From positions 93,721,183 to 93,785,182 of the forward strand of contig NC_134416.1 in assembly GCF_030867145.1 (NCBI RefSeq): a DNA stretch of 64,000 nt, written 5' to 3'. The DNA is from Opisthocomus hoazin. Its lineage: Eukaryota; Chordata; Aves; Opisthocomiformes; Opisthocomidae. The translations under genes and the position numbers were made by a program. The notes under the pieces are model-generated. The model was not told the DNA's origin and searched no databases. It was given only the letters and a program-made list of their open reading frames with translations. This document shows, one piece after another, positions 1-12,657 of the stretch. Each line of letters starts with the position of its first letter. Positions within the stretch are counted from its first letter, which is position 1.

Positions 1-3000
1 TGATGTGCTGTCAAATACTTAAAGCACTTTTAAATCATTATGCAAGCACTTTTCAGAATTAAATTACAAGTGTGACATATGGCATGAAATGAAGGATCCA
101 GACAACAATGCTGTCATTACTGTTAAAAACCGCTATCATTCAAAACGCGAACAAATTAGTTATGCCACACTTTTCAGCAGTGGTACATTCTGAAACTGCA
201 GCGTCTAAGGCTATGGCTTTCGGCATCACGCAGCTCACAGTTTAAGCGAAGTTCTTGTACGCTGGTAGAACTGTGCTGCTCAAGAGCTGGTGATGCTAGG
301 AGCACTGGGGCATTCCAAGTTACACAAACCAGGCACCAGATCCTGCTCCATGGTAGTGCAATTACCTGAAATACCTATTCTGGCACAAGCTCTCTCCTCC
401 TAGGTGACAAAACTGTAGCTGTTCAGCATGTATCACCAACTATACATAGCATATATACATTTAACAGTATACAAAATGGGCAAGTTCTTTCTTCTGGCTT
501 CAAATGGGTAAGTACATTCACATAACAACATTACTTTATCCTTCTGCTGAATCTCATGTACCTAAAAGTAGCAGCAACAAAAAACCAGACAAGATCCATG
601 TTGTGCAATTCTCTCTTGGACCTCCCTCCCTCCCGCCCTAAGTGTGCTGTTCGTCCTCTTTCTCCCCTCCAGGAGCCTCTGTCACATGAAAACAGCCTGT
701 GCTGCCCCCCTTCAAGGAAAAACTCTTCCATTCCCTGGTCACTGTCGCCTTCTTCCCCTCTGCTTCCTCCTGTTCCCCAGTTCAGGGATGTGCCACTGCC
801 CATGCTACCGCCCACGGCAGGCTCCCACAAACAGTGCTCAAACTGGCCACCAGTACAGAGCTGCCCTGTTTTCAACTGCCAGCAGTGGTCACCAAACCCA
901 CCCTCCCGTGCCTGCAGAAACGGGGAACATTTGAAAAGAATTCTTCTTACCACCCCCTTTTCTTTTTATATGTAAAATAGAATTTCTAGTCAAACATGGC
1001 TATATTTTATTGTAAGAAACTGCCTACTGTGGTAGACTGTGGATAAAGGATTAATCACATTCTCTACACTGCTATTTAACTATGAACACCCAAAAAAAAT
1101 CCCAGATAAATGGTTTTCCAGATTCCTCAGCAACGCGTTCCAAATCTCTTCTATGCTTTATAAGTTAAAGACAAGCAAATGGGAAGAACCGCTGTGAGCC
1201 TTAAAGCGAACAGTGAAACTGCTTCCGTGTGTTTTAATCAAGGCCATGGAACCTTACTTGCTGGGTTTATCTTTCTACCCCCCAGAACACAGAAGCAGAG
1301 ATCTACATTCTAGAACACAAGTGTGATTCCAAGGTATTTTCTCTGTATTCCAAGAAGGCTGAAGATACAGGACCAATGTTTAAAAACACGCCCTTGTTCC
1401 TAGCTTTGGGGTGTTGCGAGCGGCCGGCCGGCCACCCCATGCCAGGGAGCACGGCACTGCTTCGCTCCCGCACTCCGTCAGCCCACGCCGTCCCTCACAC
1501 TTTGTGCTGGAAACCAGAGCTGCGCCACGGCAAAGGACGGATCCGTGTGCCAGTCACCTCCTCCTGTCACCCCACCACCAGCAGGCATCAGAAGGCCATG
1601 AGCTGGAACAGCAGGGAAGGAGAGTCTATCACTGGACGTTCTCACTATTTGATCATTTTTATTCCTCTGCTGTCAAAGCTCTCAACACGCTACTTACACC
1701 AGCACGCAGTAACTGAGTAACCTCAACCAATTTTGAAACAGATTGAAATTCAAGATGAGAGAACCTTTCAGTTTTATAATCGTTACTCCTTTAAAATTGT
1801 TGTATCTACAAAAGCTTCTTTAAAGTCTTATTGAAGAAGCCAACGAATAACATCTTGTGGTATCTTTCAAACACCAATTTTTAAAGTCAGCACAAATAAA
1901 AGATGACTTAAAAAGGAAAAGAATATTAAAAAAAGGAGCCATGCTAAAGATTACTTCTCTATCAGTCTGTATTCCCTTCTGTTCATACACCTCTCCGCCA
2001 GTCAGGTCAGGCAAGGACATGCGGTCTGTCCACAAACATGGTTCATTTTTGAGACAACTTATATTGTCAGAATATTCCAGGTGTACAGCTGGCTGACAGA
2101 TACAATTCATTTGGAAATTATTTTCAATGGAATCAAAACTAATCAGCTGTAAAAACAAAAACCACACTCTTCAAATTTTAATTAGTTTTATTAGTTCAAG
2201 CAGCAAATCTCAGAACAACTACAGAAACTGTGGAAAAGAACAAACAGAAAGCTGAATTCAATGTTGAAACTATTTAAAGGTTTCCAACACATTAAATAAT
2301 GTCTGGAAAGGTTAACTTTATTGCTTCAAGTGAGAAAAAGCAGAGAGAAGCTTGAGTGTATGTTTTGGCTGATACATTAGCTTCCAATACTTTGTTTCAA
2401 AACATGAAAAAAATACAACATAATTAAGACAGATGTGTTTAAAGAGAAACAAGTATCTAACATATGCTACTGCAGGTAAACAGACTTTCAAACCCACTGT
2501 AAAAGCTTAAGAGTCTATAGCAGATCGGATTTTTAAAAATCTGCATCTGACCCACAACATTTTCCTCTGGCACTTCATGTTTTAAGGCATCAGACCAGAG
2601 AGAAGGACAGATTTGAAATATTGTTCTCACAGCCATATGAAACAGAATCCATTCTTTCATAATGCATGGAATTTCAAGTAAATAATAAGGAAATACTAAG
2701 TAAAGATGAAATTATAGCAAAAGAAAGCATTAAGAAACACACACAGTAGATGACGCAGGCACAATCTGTAAAATAACTCCATAGTTAACTCAGCTTGCAA
2801 ATGTTTTCTATCACTCAATCTAATTGCGTAAAATTATTACAACATCATTAATTCAACCACCAATTTATTCATAAGTATTTACATGTAGCTAAGCAGAATC
2901 CCAATAATTTAAAGGACTTATATATTTATATTCTAAGGAGAGTGGATTATTTGTAGCATACCAGATGTTTGCTGACAAGGAAGAAAATACGCTAAACCAG

Positions 3001-4106
3001 CATTTTAAGCAAAATGTAGAAATACATCCACATAATTCATCTTCTTCAGATGATGAAGAGGTACCCACTTAAATTCTCTGGGTCTTTCTGCACCTGATCT
3101 AACCTTACTCTTTTTAGAGGGATAAGACCAGCAGTGAGCTATTTCCTACAAACCCTCTACAACAAAGACAAACTCTTTACAGCTTCTCCTTGCAATATCC
3201 AAGAAAAGCCAGCAACTTCTACCACCTAGCAAACGTCCCATTAATTTCAGTCCAAGCCCTGTGTGGAGAACCTTACATACGAAACTCTTTCTGCAGAGTA
3301 CAATATTCCACCAAGATAAGAATCGATAAAAGGATAACTAAGCCCTGATAATAAAAAGTGAACGTCCCTATACCAAGAAGGAAAAAGGCTTTCAGGAAAA
3401 GATGAAAATCTTCACAAACTGAAAACAGTATAAAAGAAACATCAATTGATTCAATAGAGAGAAAGTGTTGTATTTAGAGCCTTGATAGTTTATTTTGAAG
3501 AAGCACTTTATACTCACTTGGGGTTCTTTCTCATCCCTCAATAGTGTTTCAAACATAATCAGTATCCGAGTCTGAACTCGGAGTGAAAAAAGCGAAGCAA
3601 CTCTTCCAGCCAGCATGTCCTTTCTAAAGTTTTGATCATAGTTTCCATTATAGGAAATGGTAAAAAAATTACATTTCCCCTTACTATTACTGAGACATGG
3701 GCAGTTTTGTTAAAAAAAGTGATAAAGACAGTAGCACTAGGTTAGCACAGAACTCATGTAAGAACTACCTAAAAGGGTTAGAAAACACTTTCCGTGAGAC
3801 AAATGAAAGTGATGTGAAATTCTCCTCTGCCTTCCTCCACTTCTTCCCACAAGTGCAAGAAAACCTTCCCCGCTCCTCCCCGAGAGAGGTGAGGACACCT
3901 TGTCAAAACCTAGTAACCTGAGTGCAGACCCACAAACAGAAACACCACGTAGACAGACACACCAAGGAAAATTCTGACAAGAAGTTAACTAGAAGGAAAA
4001 CAGCCAGTGACTCAGCTGACTTCATAGCAAGAAAAGTGTCTTTTTTCCCCTCCCCAACATCTTCCTGCTCCTTATCTAAAATAACTTCTGCAGGTTACAG
4101 TTTTTT

Positions 4107-4390
4107 GTAGAGTCGGAGTGGCTGAGGTGGGAAGGGACGTCTGGAGACCATCTAGTCCAACCCCCACCCTCAAAGCAGGGCCAGCTACAGTCGGGTTGCT
4201 CACGGCTGTGGTCCGCTCGGTTTTGAATGTCTTCAAGGATGGAGACTCCACAGCTCAACAGACACGTTACAGCATTTGATTCACTTCACTGCAACAAAAA
4301 GCTTTTTCTTATGTTTAAAGAGAATTTCTTGTATTTCAGTCTGTGCCCACTGCCTCTTGTCCTGTCACTGGGCACCACCGAGAAGAGTTA
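4107..4390 (-). mobile_element. CR1 LINE 3' fragment, degenerate
   Basis: Read on the minus strand, it matches the CR1 3' region: the ggactagatggtctcc...-type block preceding the tail, and the CR1 phrase for 'gacaggacaagaggcagtggg' in diverged form near 4350-4370. It is strongly diverged, 5'-truncated and non-coding. Confidence 0.8.
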
Positions 4391-5154
4391 CACATAAGTC
4401 TTCTCATATACTGACAATATTTACTTGCATGTGCAGCACGGCCATCAGTCAAGCCCAGCACAGCAAGGTCTGTGAGCATTCATCAGAGAAAGCAGCATAT
4501 ATATTTTCAACAGGGCTATTACAAACCTGCTGCCAGATCCCAAAGTTAGGAAAATATTACATTTATACTGTTACTGCCTCATTAATAAGCAATATAAATA
4601 TTCACCTCTTACAGAGTCACCAGAAAGTAAACTGACCTATAGGTTAGCCATGCTCCAACATTTTTTTATTTATTTGACAATTCCCTTCTTTTCCATAAAG
4701 GTTCAAGAGTCCCTACGTCCACTTGCTCTTACCACAGACAGACCCCAGCTTCCAGACTGTTCCAAACCTCTGCACCTCAAACCCCAGGCACCAACTCCCT
4801 CATGCAGGGTAACAGCTCATGGCAACCATTCCCCCCCAAAGGAGCAATGCCATCCAGCCGCTGGCCAGCGTCCACCCACGCCCAGTCTCCCCAGATCCAA
4901 CATATTGCATTCCAGCAGTCGGCAAGGTGAAGGTGTTGGCACCTCTTCAGTTTCCCCAGATCATCATCACTGACTGAGTGAGGTCATTACCTTCTCGGTA
5001 CAGCTACTAGAGAGGAGAGTTTGTGTGATGTCCTGGATGAGCAGCAGGCAGCTTGCCATACTCTTTTTCCCTCAGGACATTATTCTACGCACTCTCTTCC
5101 CAAAGAGCTCATCCCTAGTAACGTTTATAGACGGCTGCAGGAATCTTAAGTTGC

Positions 5155-5311
5155 AAAGGAAGGTTGTGGATTCTCCTTCTCTGGAGATATTCAAGACCCA
5201 TCTGGACGTGGTCCTGTGCAGCCTGCTCTGGGTGACCCTGCTTTGGCAGGAGGGTCGGACTAGATGACCCACAGAGGTCCCTTCCAATCCCTACCATCCT
5301 GTGATTCTGTG
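5155..5311 (+). mobile_element. CR1 LINE 3' end
   Basis: It encodes the decayed end of the CR1 reverse-transcriptase ORF ([20 protein letters not shown], then LLWVTLLWQEG). The CR1 3'UTR block ctagatgacccacagaggtc and one ATTCTGTG-type tail follow. An AAC/poly(A) tract (5318-5357) follows. Confidence 0.9.
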
Positions 5312-5317
5312 AAAAGC

Positions 5318-5357
5318 CTCAAAACAACAACAACAACAAAAAAAAAAAAAAAAAACC
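5318..5357 (+). repeat. AAC microsatellite and poly(A) tract
   Basis: A short (AAC)n run leads directly into about 18 A residues immediately after the CR1 3' end. Confidence 0.9.
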
Positions 5358-7417
5358 ACTAAGTTGTGCATGTATTTCCCTTAAACCATTAACATAAATA
5401 GCCAGAACCTGACCAGTGAAAAGTTTAACTTCGTTTTTAATGCAAACCTCCTCCTCCCCATTTTCCAGTACCTCAGTCATGCCAGTACCATAAAGCCAGC
5501 AACATCAGTGTCCCTAACACAGAAATTTTAACTGGAACCAGCTACCTGCAGGGGCCCTGGTAACAGATGCCTGCCTTGCTCCAAACAGACCAAAGGTTCT
5601 CTGGCCCACGCAGCATGCACTGCGCTGTGGGCAGACCAGCAGCCAGCGAAGCACACCGGCATCCCACCCCACCATCACGAGTGTGTGACTGACGGGGGGC
5701 TCTGAACACCCCCACCCCGATTCCAGAGGCGCTCCCCTTCTGTTGCATGTTTGTCCCACAGGCCTGAGGTACCCACATCACGTGCAGACCCACCAGGAAC
5801 ACCTGTGGCCACCTGAATTGTCACCCATTTTCTCTGACCATTGCTGTTCATATGGGCCCACTTCTGCCAAGCAGCCACCTGGCTATTTCTTCCCCCCCAA
5901 ATCAAACATTTAATATCGATACCAGTCATTCCTCAAATCTTTATCTATTTTTGCCGACTAAGCACTAATTCAAACAGCTAGTGAAAGTTTCTAAAACATG
6001 AAAAAAAACGTGTCAGTATTACATAAATCCATTGCAACTCCTGCGTATTCTCCGTTTGCAGAAGTTCCAGTAAATCAGAAGAAAGCTAAAGAAGTTAGTC
6101 CAAAGGCAAACTCCTGCTAATAAGCTACATCTGGAGTTTCAGATTAAACACATCACTCCCCTGCTTAACAGACTTTTACTCTTAAGTCCCCTGACTTTCT
6201 AAGGCCGTTATCACCCCAAATCCAAATCGTACATGTGCCTCCCCGAACGGGGTTGCCTTTTTCTGTGGTACCTCTGTTGACACAGCTTATCCCTTATCAC
6301 ACCAGCAACACTGGGAACCGCAGCAGATGGTCCCCTCAGACACAACTCGAACAGGTTTTCTCCGCTCCCCCATTCCACTTTTTTTTTTTTTTTGTGCAAA
6401 CAACTGATAAGGAAAGCTGCTGCAATGATTTACCGATATCTGAAGTTGAAAATTGACAAAATGCAAACTGCTTTTGTTCCCCCCCTGCAACTGCTTAACC
6501 TCTTAACTACTAAGCGATATAGACAAAGAGTGTTAATAACTGTACAAACCACAGAGTCCGTTGAATTAGCATTTCAAACACAAGCAGTATTGGTTAATTT
6601 AAAGATCATTACTATCTTCAAAAGTTATGCCAGTTACAGCAACCAGCCTCCTACTACTAAAGCAGAAAATAAGAGGCAGTCTCTTCTACTATTAAAAATA
6701 CATCCCCACTAGTTTGGGAAATGCCTTTAAACTATAGTCAAACTCATTTCCAACAGTCTACTGAAAACAGAACCTCAAGGAAAATTCAGAATAGAGACTG
6801 GACATTCCCTATGTCAATATACATTTACTTTCACCAAACAACCCAGAACAACCTGAAGCTCAGCAACACAAATATCAAAATACTCTCAATATTGCTATTA
6901 GCAAGGTGCTTAAAACTAAGTTCCACGTAAATTCTATTAAACAAATCAGGCTCTTACTAGTAAAGAGCATGAATCTGCAAAACCACTATATCAAAATGAT
7001 GCAAAAAAACCCTAGAGGTTGGCAAAAGCATCTCAACTAACCATCTATGAAGAAGCGTCTGCAAGTAGACAGTAACGAACCAGACAGACCCAGAGGGCTT
7101 TCTTAAATGTAGGTCATGCCTGCCAGACCATAGCAAAAGGCACAGTAACATGTGCTGAAGAGAACCCCCAGTTATTATTGCACACAAAAATTTACTCTGT
7201 GGGCAGACACTAATAGTCACGTATTTGCAATGATCCCTGTCTGATGCTTCAGAGGAACAGGAAGGAAAAGCTGCACAGAAAACAGCTGTATTGAATTTGT
7301 AAGAATAAGAGTCATAAAACACTCCTTATAACACTTCACACTTTACATGCTTTTCCCTTCATGAAGTTGTCACACAGAAGAAAAATTTCTGTTTACATCT
7401 GATGTTTGTTTTACACT

Positions 7418-7448
7418 GGGGGCTGCAGGGGGTGGGGAGGGACAGGGG
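7418..7448 (+). repeat. G-rich tract, possible G-quadruplex
   Basis: Five runs of three to five G, with loops of 1-5 bases, lie within 31 bases in an AT-rich intron. It is on the plus strand, which is the template strand for CDKAL1. Confidence 0.6.
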
Positions 7449-10400
7449 AGAAGTAGGCATAAAGGGTGGTTTAAATCAGCAAAAATTACTATTTCTATGT
7501 CATATAAAGCTGAAGACTTGAATTACTGATTACTGAGATGAGAAATAGTTAAAACCTGGAGTATTATTACTCCAGAGATCTGCAGTGTTCTCTCTCCTTG
7601 ATTCACGTTTTCAGTCGCCGATTCAGGTAATTTTTTCAGAACAAAAATCCAATAGAAAAAGATCATCTAATAACTTAAAATGTGGATACAGGCAGAAGAA
7701 CACGAGACAGCATAATGGAAGTGCTCGTCCCAATAGCCTGATCCCTGTCTGGTTTTTTATCTTTCTTGCACGAGTAACCTAGTAAAAAAGATTGTAAGAA
7801 TTTAACAAACTCTTGACAACCAAGAAGGTCATCAGACGAGAAATGCAGCTAGCTTTTCACCTGAAGACCTAAAAATTACGTAATTAAAAACATAAATATT
7901 TCAAAGCATAATATGATAAAAAGGGCATTACTCAAAAATACTTGGCTCTGAAATTATACACATGCATGTCCTGCTATAAAATCAGGAAGGCAACGCAGTA
8001 TTTCTTTCTTTCCAGAGGCACATAAGACAAGAGACAAAGTGAGGAACCTCTTTTGGCCCTGCAGATAACTTAAAAACAGATTCACAGCCCACCACGAAAC
8101 AAGAGAAAGTGCCGTAAGATTCACCACAGTTGAACCTTTCTGGAAGGAAGGTACCAGATGAACCCACAAGCACTACAAATAGGACACAGTGAAAGACTGG
8201 AACAGATCACTCAATAACAAGTGTCCATACTCCAGAAGTTCTGCAGTTCGACAGCAGAACCTGAATACAAGCTAGAAAGTCACCAAATGAAGGAAAGGTT
8301 AACAAGCACAAGAAATCTATTTGCTCATCCTTTGTTTAGTCAACAGTCATCAATCAGGAGTTCAAAAGAAGAGAGGAAAAAAAAAAGATTCTATGCTGGT
8401 CAGCAGGAAAATTCCCTGCTCAGAGTTCAGTTATTACAGGTTATCAGTGTTTACACTTCTCCTGTGGATCTACTCATAAGACACTTACCAACAAAAACCA
8501 CTATCAGGATGACGCTTCCTTCAGATTCAAACACAACCCACATGCAGATGCAGCTACACCAACACAAACACTTCTACACTGATTTATAATTCTATACAGA
8601 TCAAGGTCTTTTGAGGGGGATGATGGTTTTGGTCTTTTTTTGTTTGATTTTTACAAGTTTATGTCCTCATTAACTTTCACATTTAAAAACACCAACACCG
8701 TCCGCTTATCTGAACTACTCAGAACTGAACACAGCTTTGGGCCTAGGTTCATTACAGTCTCAATGCCAGAAATAAGATAGATGATGTACCAACAGGCTTT
8801 TGAGTCTTATAATCAGTGAACATGACCTCTGCTAATCATCAGGGTTATTTATTAATTTTTAACAAACAAAAAGAAAATAATCACTGGGAAGATTTTCTGT
8901 TGCCATGTTACTGCAAAAAGTAATCAGACACAGCAGTATATCAGAAGTATTTATCACTTAGCTTTCTTGTCAATAATTGTCATTACCACAGGCACGTGTA
9001 TGAACCTCAGTATTACAACGTTTTAAAGATCTTTGTCCTGACTGAGAAGTACTTCAGTGGTTGAACTTCACTCAACTTACAATCAAACAAAAATTAATAT
9101 AAAAATTATAAAAAATATTTAAAAATTTATATGCTGTTGGAGCTGCAGCTGTCTGTAGGACTGTGTTCTACTTTAAATATAGAAGTTAAAATCATTTTGC
9201 TGTAGTGTGAGCAGGCTTGGACTGAATGGCAGTACTTAGACTATCTTCTTCTAGAAGCTTTAAGAACATATAGCTTAAATCAAGTGAGGGGTATCATGCT
9301 CAGAATCAAATCTCTGAAAGGTCACGATGCTCTTCAATGGAAAACATTTCTTCCAAGATAGGAGGGCAGTTTTCTGTCTAATCGCAAAATCTACAACAAT
9401 TTAGACCTTCCCGTAACAAAGCAATAATTTCTAAGACGAACTGGATGTATATACTCTAACTAGAAATACAAAGTTTAAATCAACTGTTCAAGATACGTGA
9501 AAAAACACACCATGCACACCAAACCATGCAGAATCTGAACCCTGTAACTGAAGTGTTTCAAAAGTTTTTAATAAATACTGTTTGCAAGTAGCAGGAAAAC
9601 ATGGTAACATAACTAACTTATCTACCCTTATCTCAAATTTTACCTGTACATACCGCAAATGAAGAATAAAAAAAGCACTGTGCGTTTCTATTTACACTAG
9701 CCTGAAGATAATTACGAATGCACACTCTGGCTGAACTTCAAGCGTTCCAACTTTTAAACACTCATTTGCTTTGACTCTGTGCATGTCAAAATGAGAGACT
9801 GCTGTTTGGACCTAGGCATGCAGTATTAATACCGAACACGTGCATTCATTTCAGGTCAGCAGACATTGCAGCTCTACTTCAGCAAGTGGCAGGAACAGCA
9901 CAGTAATTAAAATCTATATTAATAAAGTTCACAATGGGCTATCTATTCGGAACAGCTCCCACACAGAAACATCACTGCAATCTAAGTACTCAGACCACCT
10001 TTACCTGAGTCTGAAGAAAACTGAACTGCCCCCCACATAACCCACCAGTCACACCCCTTTCTGAACCACCTCTACTTTTTCATCCTGTCAACAGATTTGT
10101 CAAGGCAGCTGACCAAAGATTTCATGACCTAGGGTTATATAGTAAGAAAGGTACCAAAATACTTCTTCACAATAATCTCACATTTAGATATAAAAGTAAT
10201 GAAAACAAGTTAAGCTAAGCTCATTCTCTGTTACATATTTGTCTCTGGCCACTTCAGAAACCCGAGTGCCTTTCCTAAGCAACACACCTGAGAACAGTGT
10301 AAACAAGGTCCAGGTAGCCTCAGCCCAGATTACCCGATAAGACACCGACTCAGTCACAGTTTCAGGGTACACATGAACTTGTGTGTGGCTTGGGGTTTTT

Positions 10401-12639
10401 TTTTTAAACTTGACATTTTTATATTACACTTCTGGGGGTGGGTTTTTTTGTTTACAGTCAATATGTACTATCCAGAAACCCAGAGATAACCTGACATTTC
10501 TCAACACAGGAAGTGCTTCGGTTACAGTATTTCTTACAAAAAAGACGGCACCAGCTTCTGTAATGCTGTACAACACGCACAGTCTGCCCACCAGCCTCAT
10601 GCCTACTGCTGGATGAGATGATGATGCGACCACCAGGCTGACCGCAAGCAAAAGCTGGAGCTTGATGGCAACCACAGCAAATGGACTGGACAGGGAAATA
10701 CTCAGGCACCCTGACACGGAACATTTAGAACACACTTTTCAAGAGTGACTGCATTTTGTTTCTCAAGCACAACTGATAATTGCATTAAATACATTCCAAG
10801 AAAACAGCAATATCGGTCTTCTAACTGAGAAGACAAAGACAAATAGGTCCTTTTTCTTCTTCAGATTTGAAAGAGACTAGGGATGAAATGAAGACCTACT
10901 CTACTACTGATAGCGAGAACAGAATCTTTTTAGTTATTATTCTCATAGAGGCATTAAACTTTCCCACAGGGAACACCTAGATGATGACATCTCCAAAAAT
11001 ACTCTCTCCCCATGTTTCAGAAACCACCCGTTTCTTTCTCTGCAGGCATACTGATGCCCCAAGAAAGGAAATTTAAACTGTGGCCTAACCCCTTCTCTCT
11101 TGAAACCCACCCACAGCAGACACCCTCAGACCTCTTTAAACCCTTTACTGGGCAACAAGATCAGATCGAACTGATGCACATTCTAGCCAAGGACAAATAT
11201 AAATAATGTTATACCCCACATAGAATTTGTTGTATTTAATGAGCCTCTATGTGTATGTGGTACAAGTTTGAATTGTACATGCTAGCCCAACAATATTGGA
11301 TGGCACCTTGATAACAGGTGCTGCTTTAGAATTATAAATTCAAATATTATAAACAACAACGATAAGCGACACATGAGTTTAAACTTCTTCTACAACAGCT
11401 GTTCATACTTAGATGCCTGTGAAGTTTTCAGCACAGAGAGAAATGAGTCTTTGCAAGTGTAAAGAGAAGCAGAGCAGCATTTTGCTTCCTGGGGTACAGT
11501 ATCTTGTTTTCCTCATGTGTGGCACTGTACCATTATACTTCATTTTCACCAAACGACATCAAATACTTACAATGCTAGTGTGTCTACTGCAAAGCTAAAA
11601 ACATACCTAAGTATATTTGACTTGCATCTTTCTCCTAGTAACATGTCATCTGATCATATACTTCTATTTTAAATCATTTTGGTTCCTACTGAGAAACATC
11701 AATTGCAAAACTGTAAGAAAATCTACATACAATGGTTATTAACTCATGTTGCATTGAACTTTTGTTACAAAACAGCACATTCATCTTTGTCTCTGCATTT
11801 ACAATACTAAAACATCCTGTCAACATATCTTCTAACATACTAAGAATATTTAAAATTCATCGTATTAGGGAAAAATTTTAGTAAAAGTATTCTTTTGACA
11901 GGACACAACAAGAAAGCATTTGTCAATTTTGACATCTTGGATTGAATTCAGGGAAACAGAGCTCTGGTGTACCAGACAAACATGTTCACAACTCCATCAC
12001 ACAGCATCACAGGATAGGAGATCGGTGTCATCCCACCAAGTGGTTCTTGCAACTTTTGTTTTGTTTCTTTTAGCATGCAGGATACTACTCGCTGTATAAA
12101 TATTATCAGAGACATGGACTGAACCTGTCTTTCCAGACAAAGATAGTGGTTTAAGAGGAGCTGGCAAGACAGTCCAATAAGTAGTTACCACCTGTTGTGA
12201 GAAGCACAGACAGCTCTACAGCAAAGTTTATAGGATGTGTCAAAGAACTGAGTACCAGCTTCTCCACTTTAATGGTGATCTACGAATCCAAAGATAAAAC
12301 CATCACGATGCATGTCAGCAAGACACAGCAGTTACACTTGCTAAAACAGAACTGGAAAAAGGACCGCTTTTATCAATTCATTCATATTGAGCTAAGAATG
12401 TGGTAGAAGCACCGAACTTGAAACAAAATCCTGAGCCCTCCCAACAATCTCAACTAACAAGAAATACAAAACTTGAAAGTTCAACTGAGCTTGAAATTAT
12501 AGTTAGTCTGACCATGTGACTTTCCATTGTAACTTATTAATGCACTTCACATGCTGACCTATACACACAAAAACCCTGAAGAACTGTAAAGTTGACTAAA
12601 CATTGAAGGGATTTATGCAATTTGAGGGAAGATAAGGTT

Positions 12640-12657
12640 AAAAAAAAAAAAAAAAAA
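12640..12657 (+). repeat. Poly(A) tract
   Basis: A run of 18 A. No recognisable element precedes it. Confidence 0.95.

Noticed and set aside
2521..2580. Minus-strand SDADF-like peptide resembling the start of CDKAL1 exon 4
   Set aside because: The match stops after a few residues, is followed by a stop codon and lacks the LNSCTVKNP motif and splice sites.
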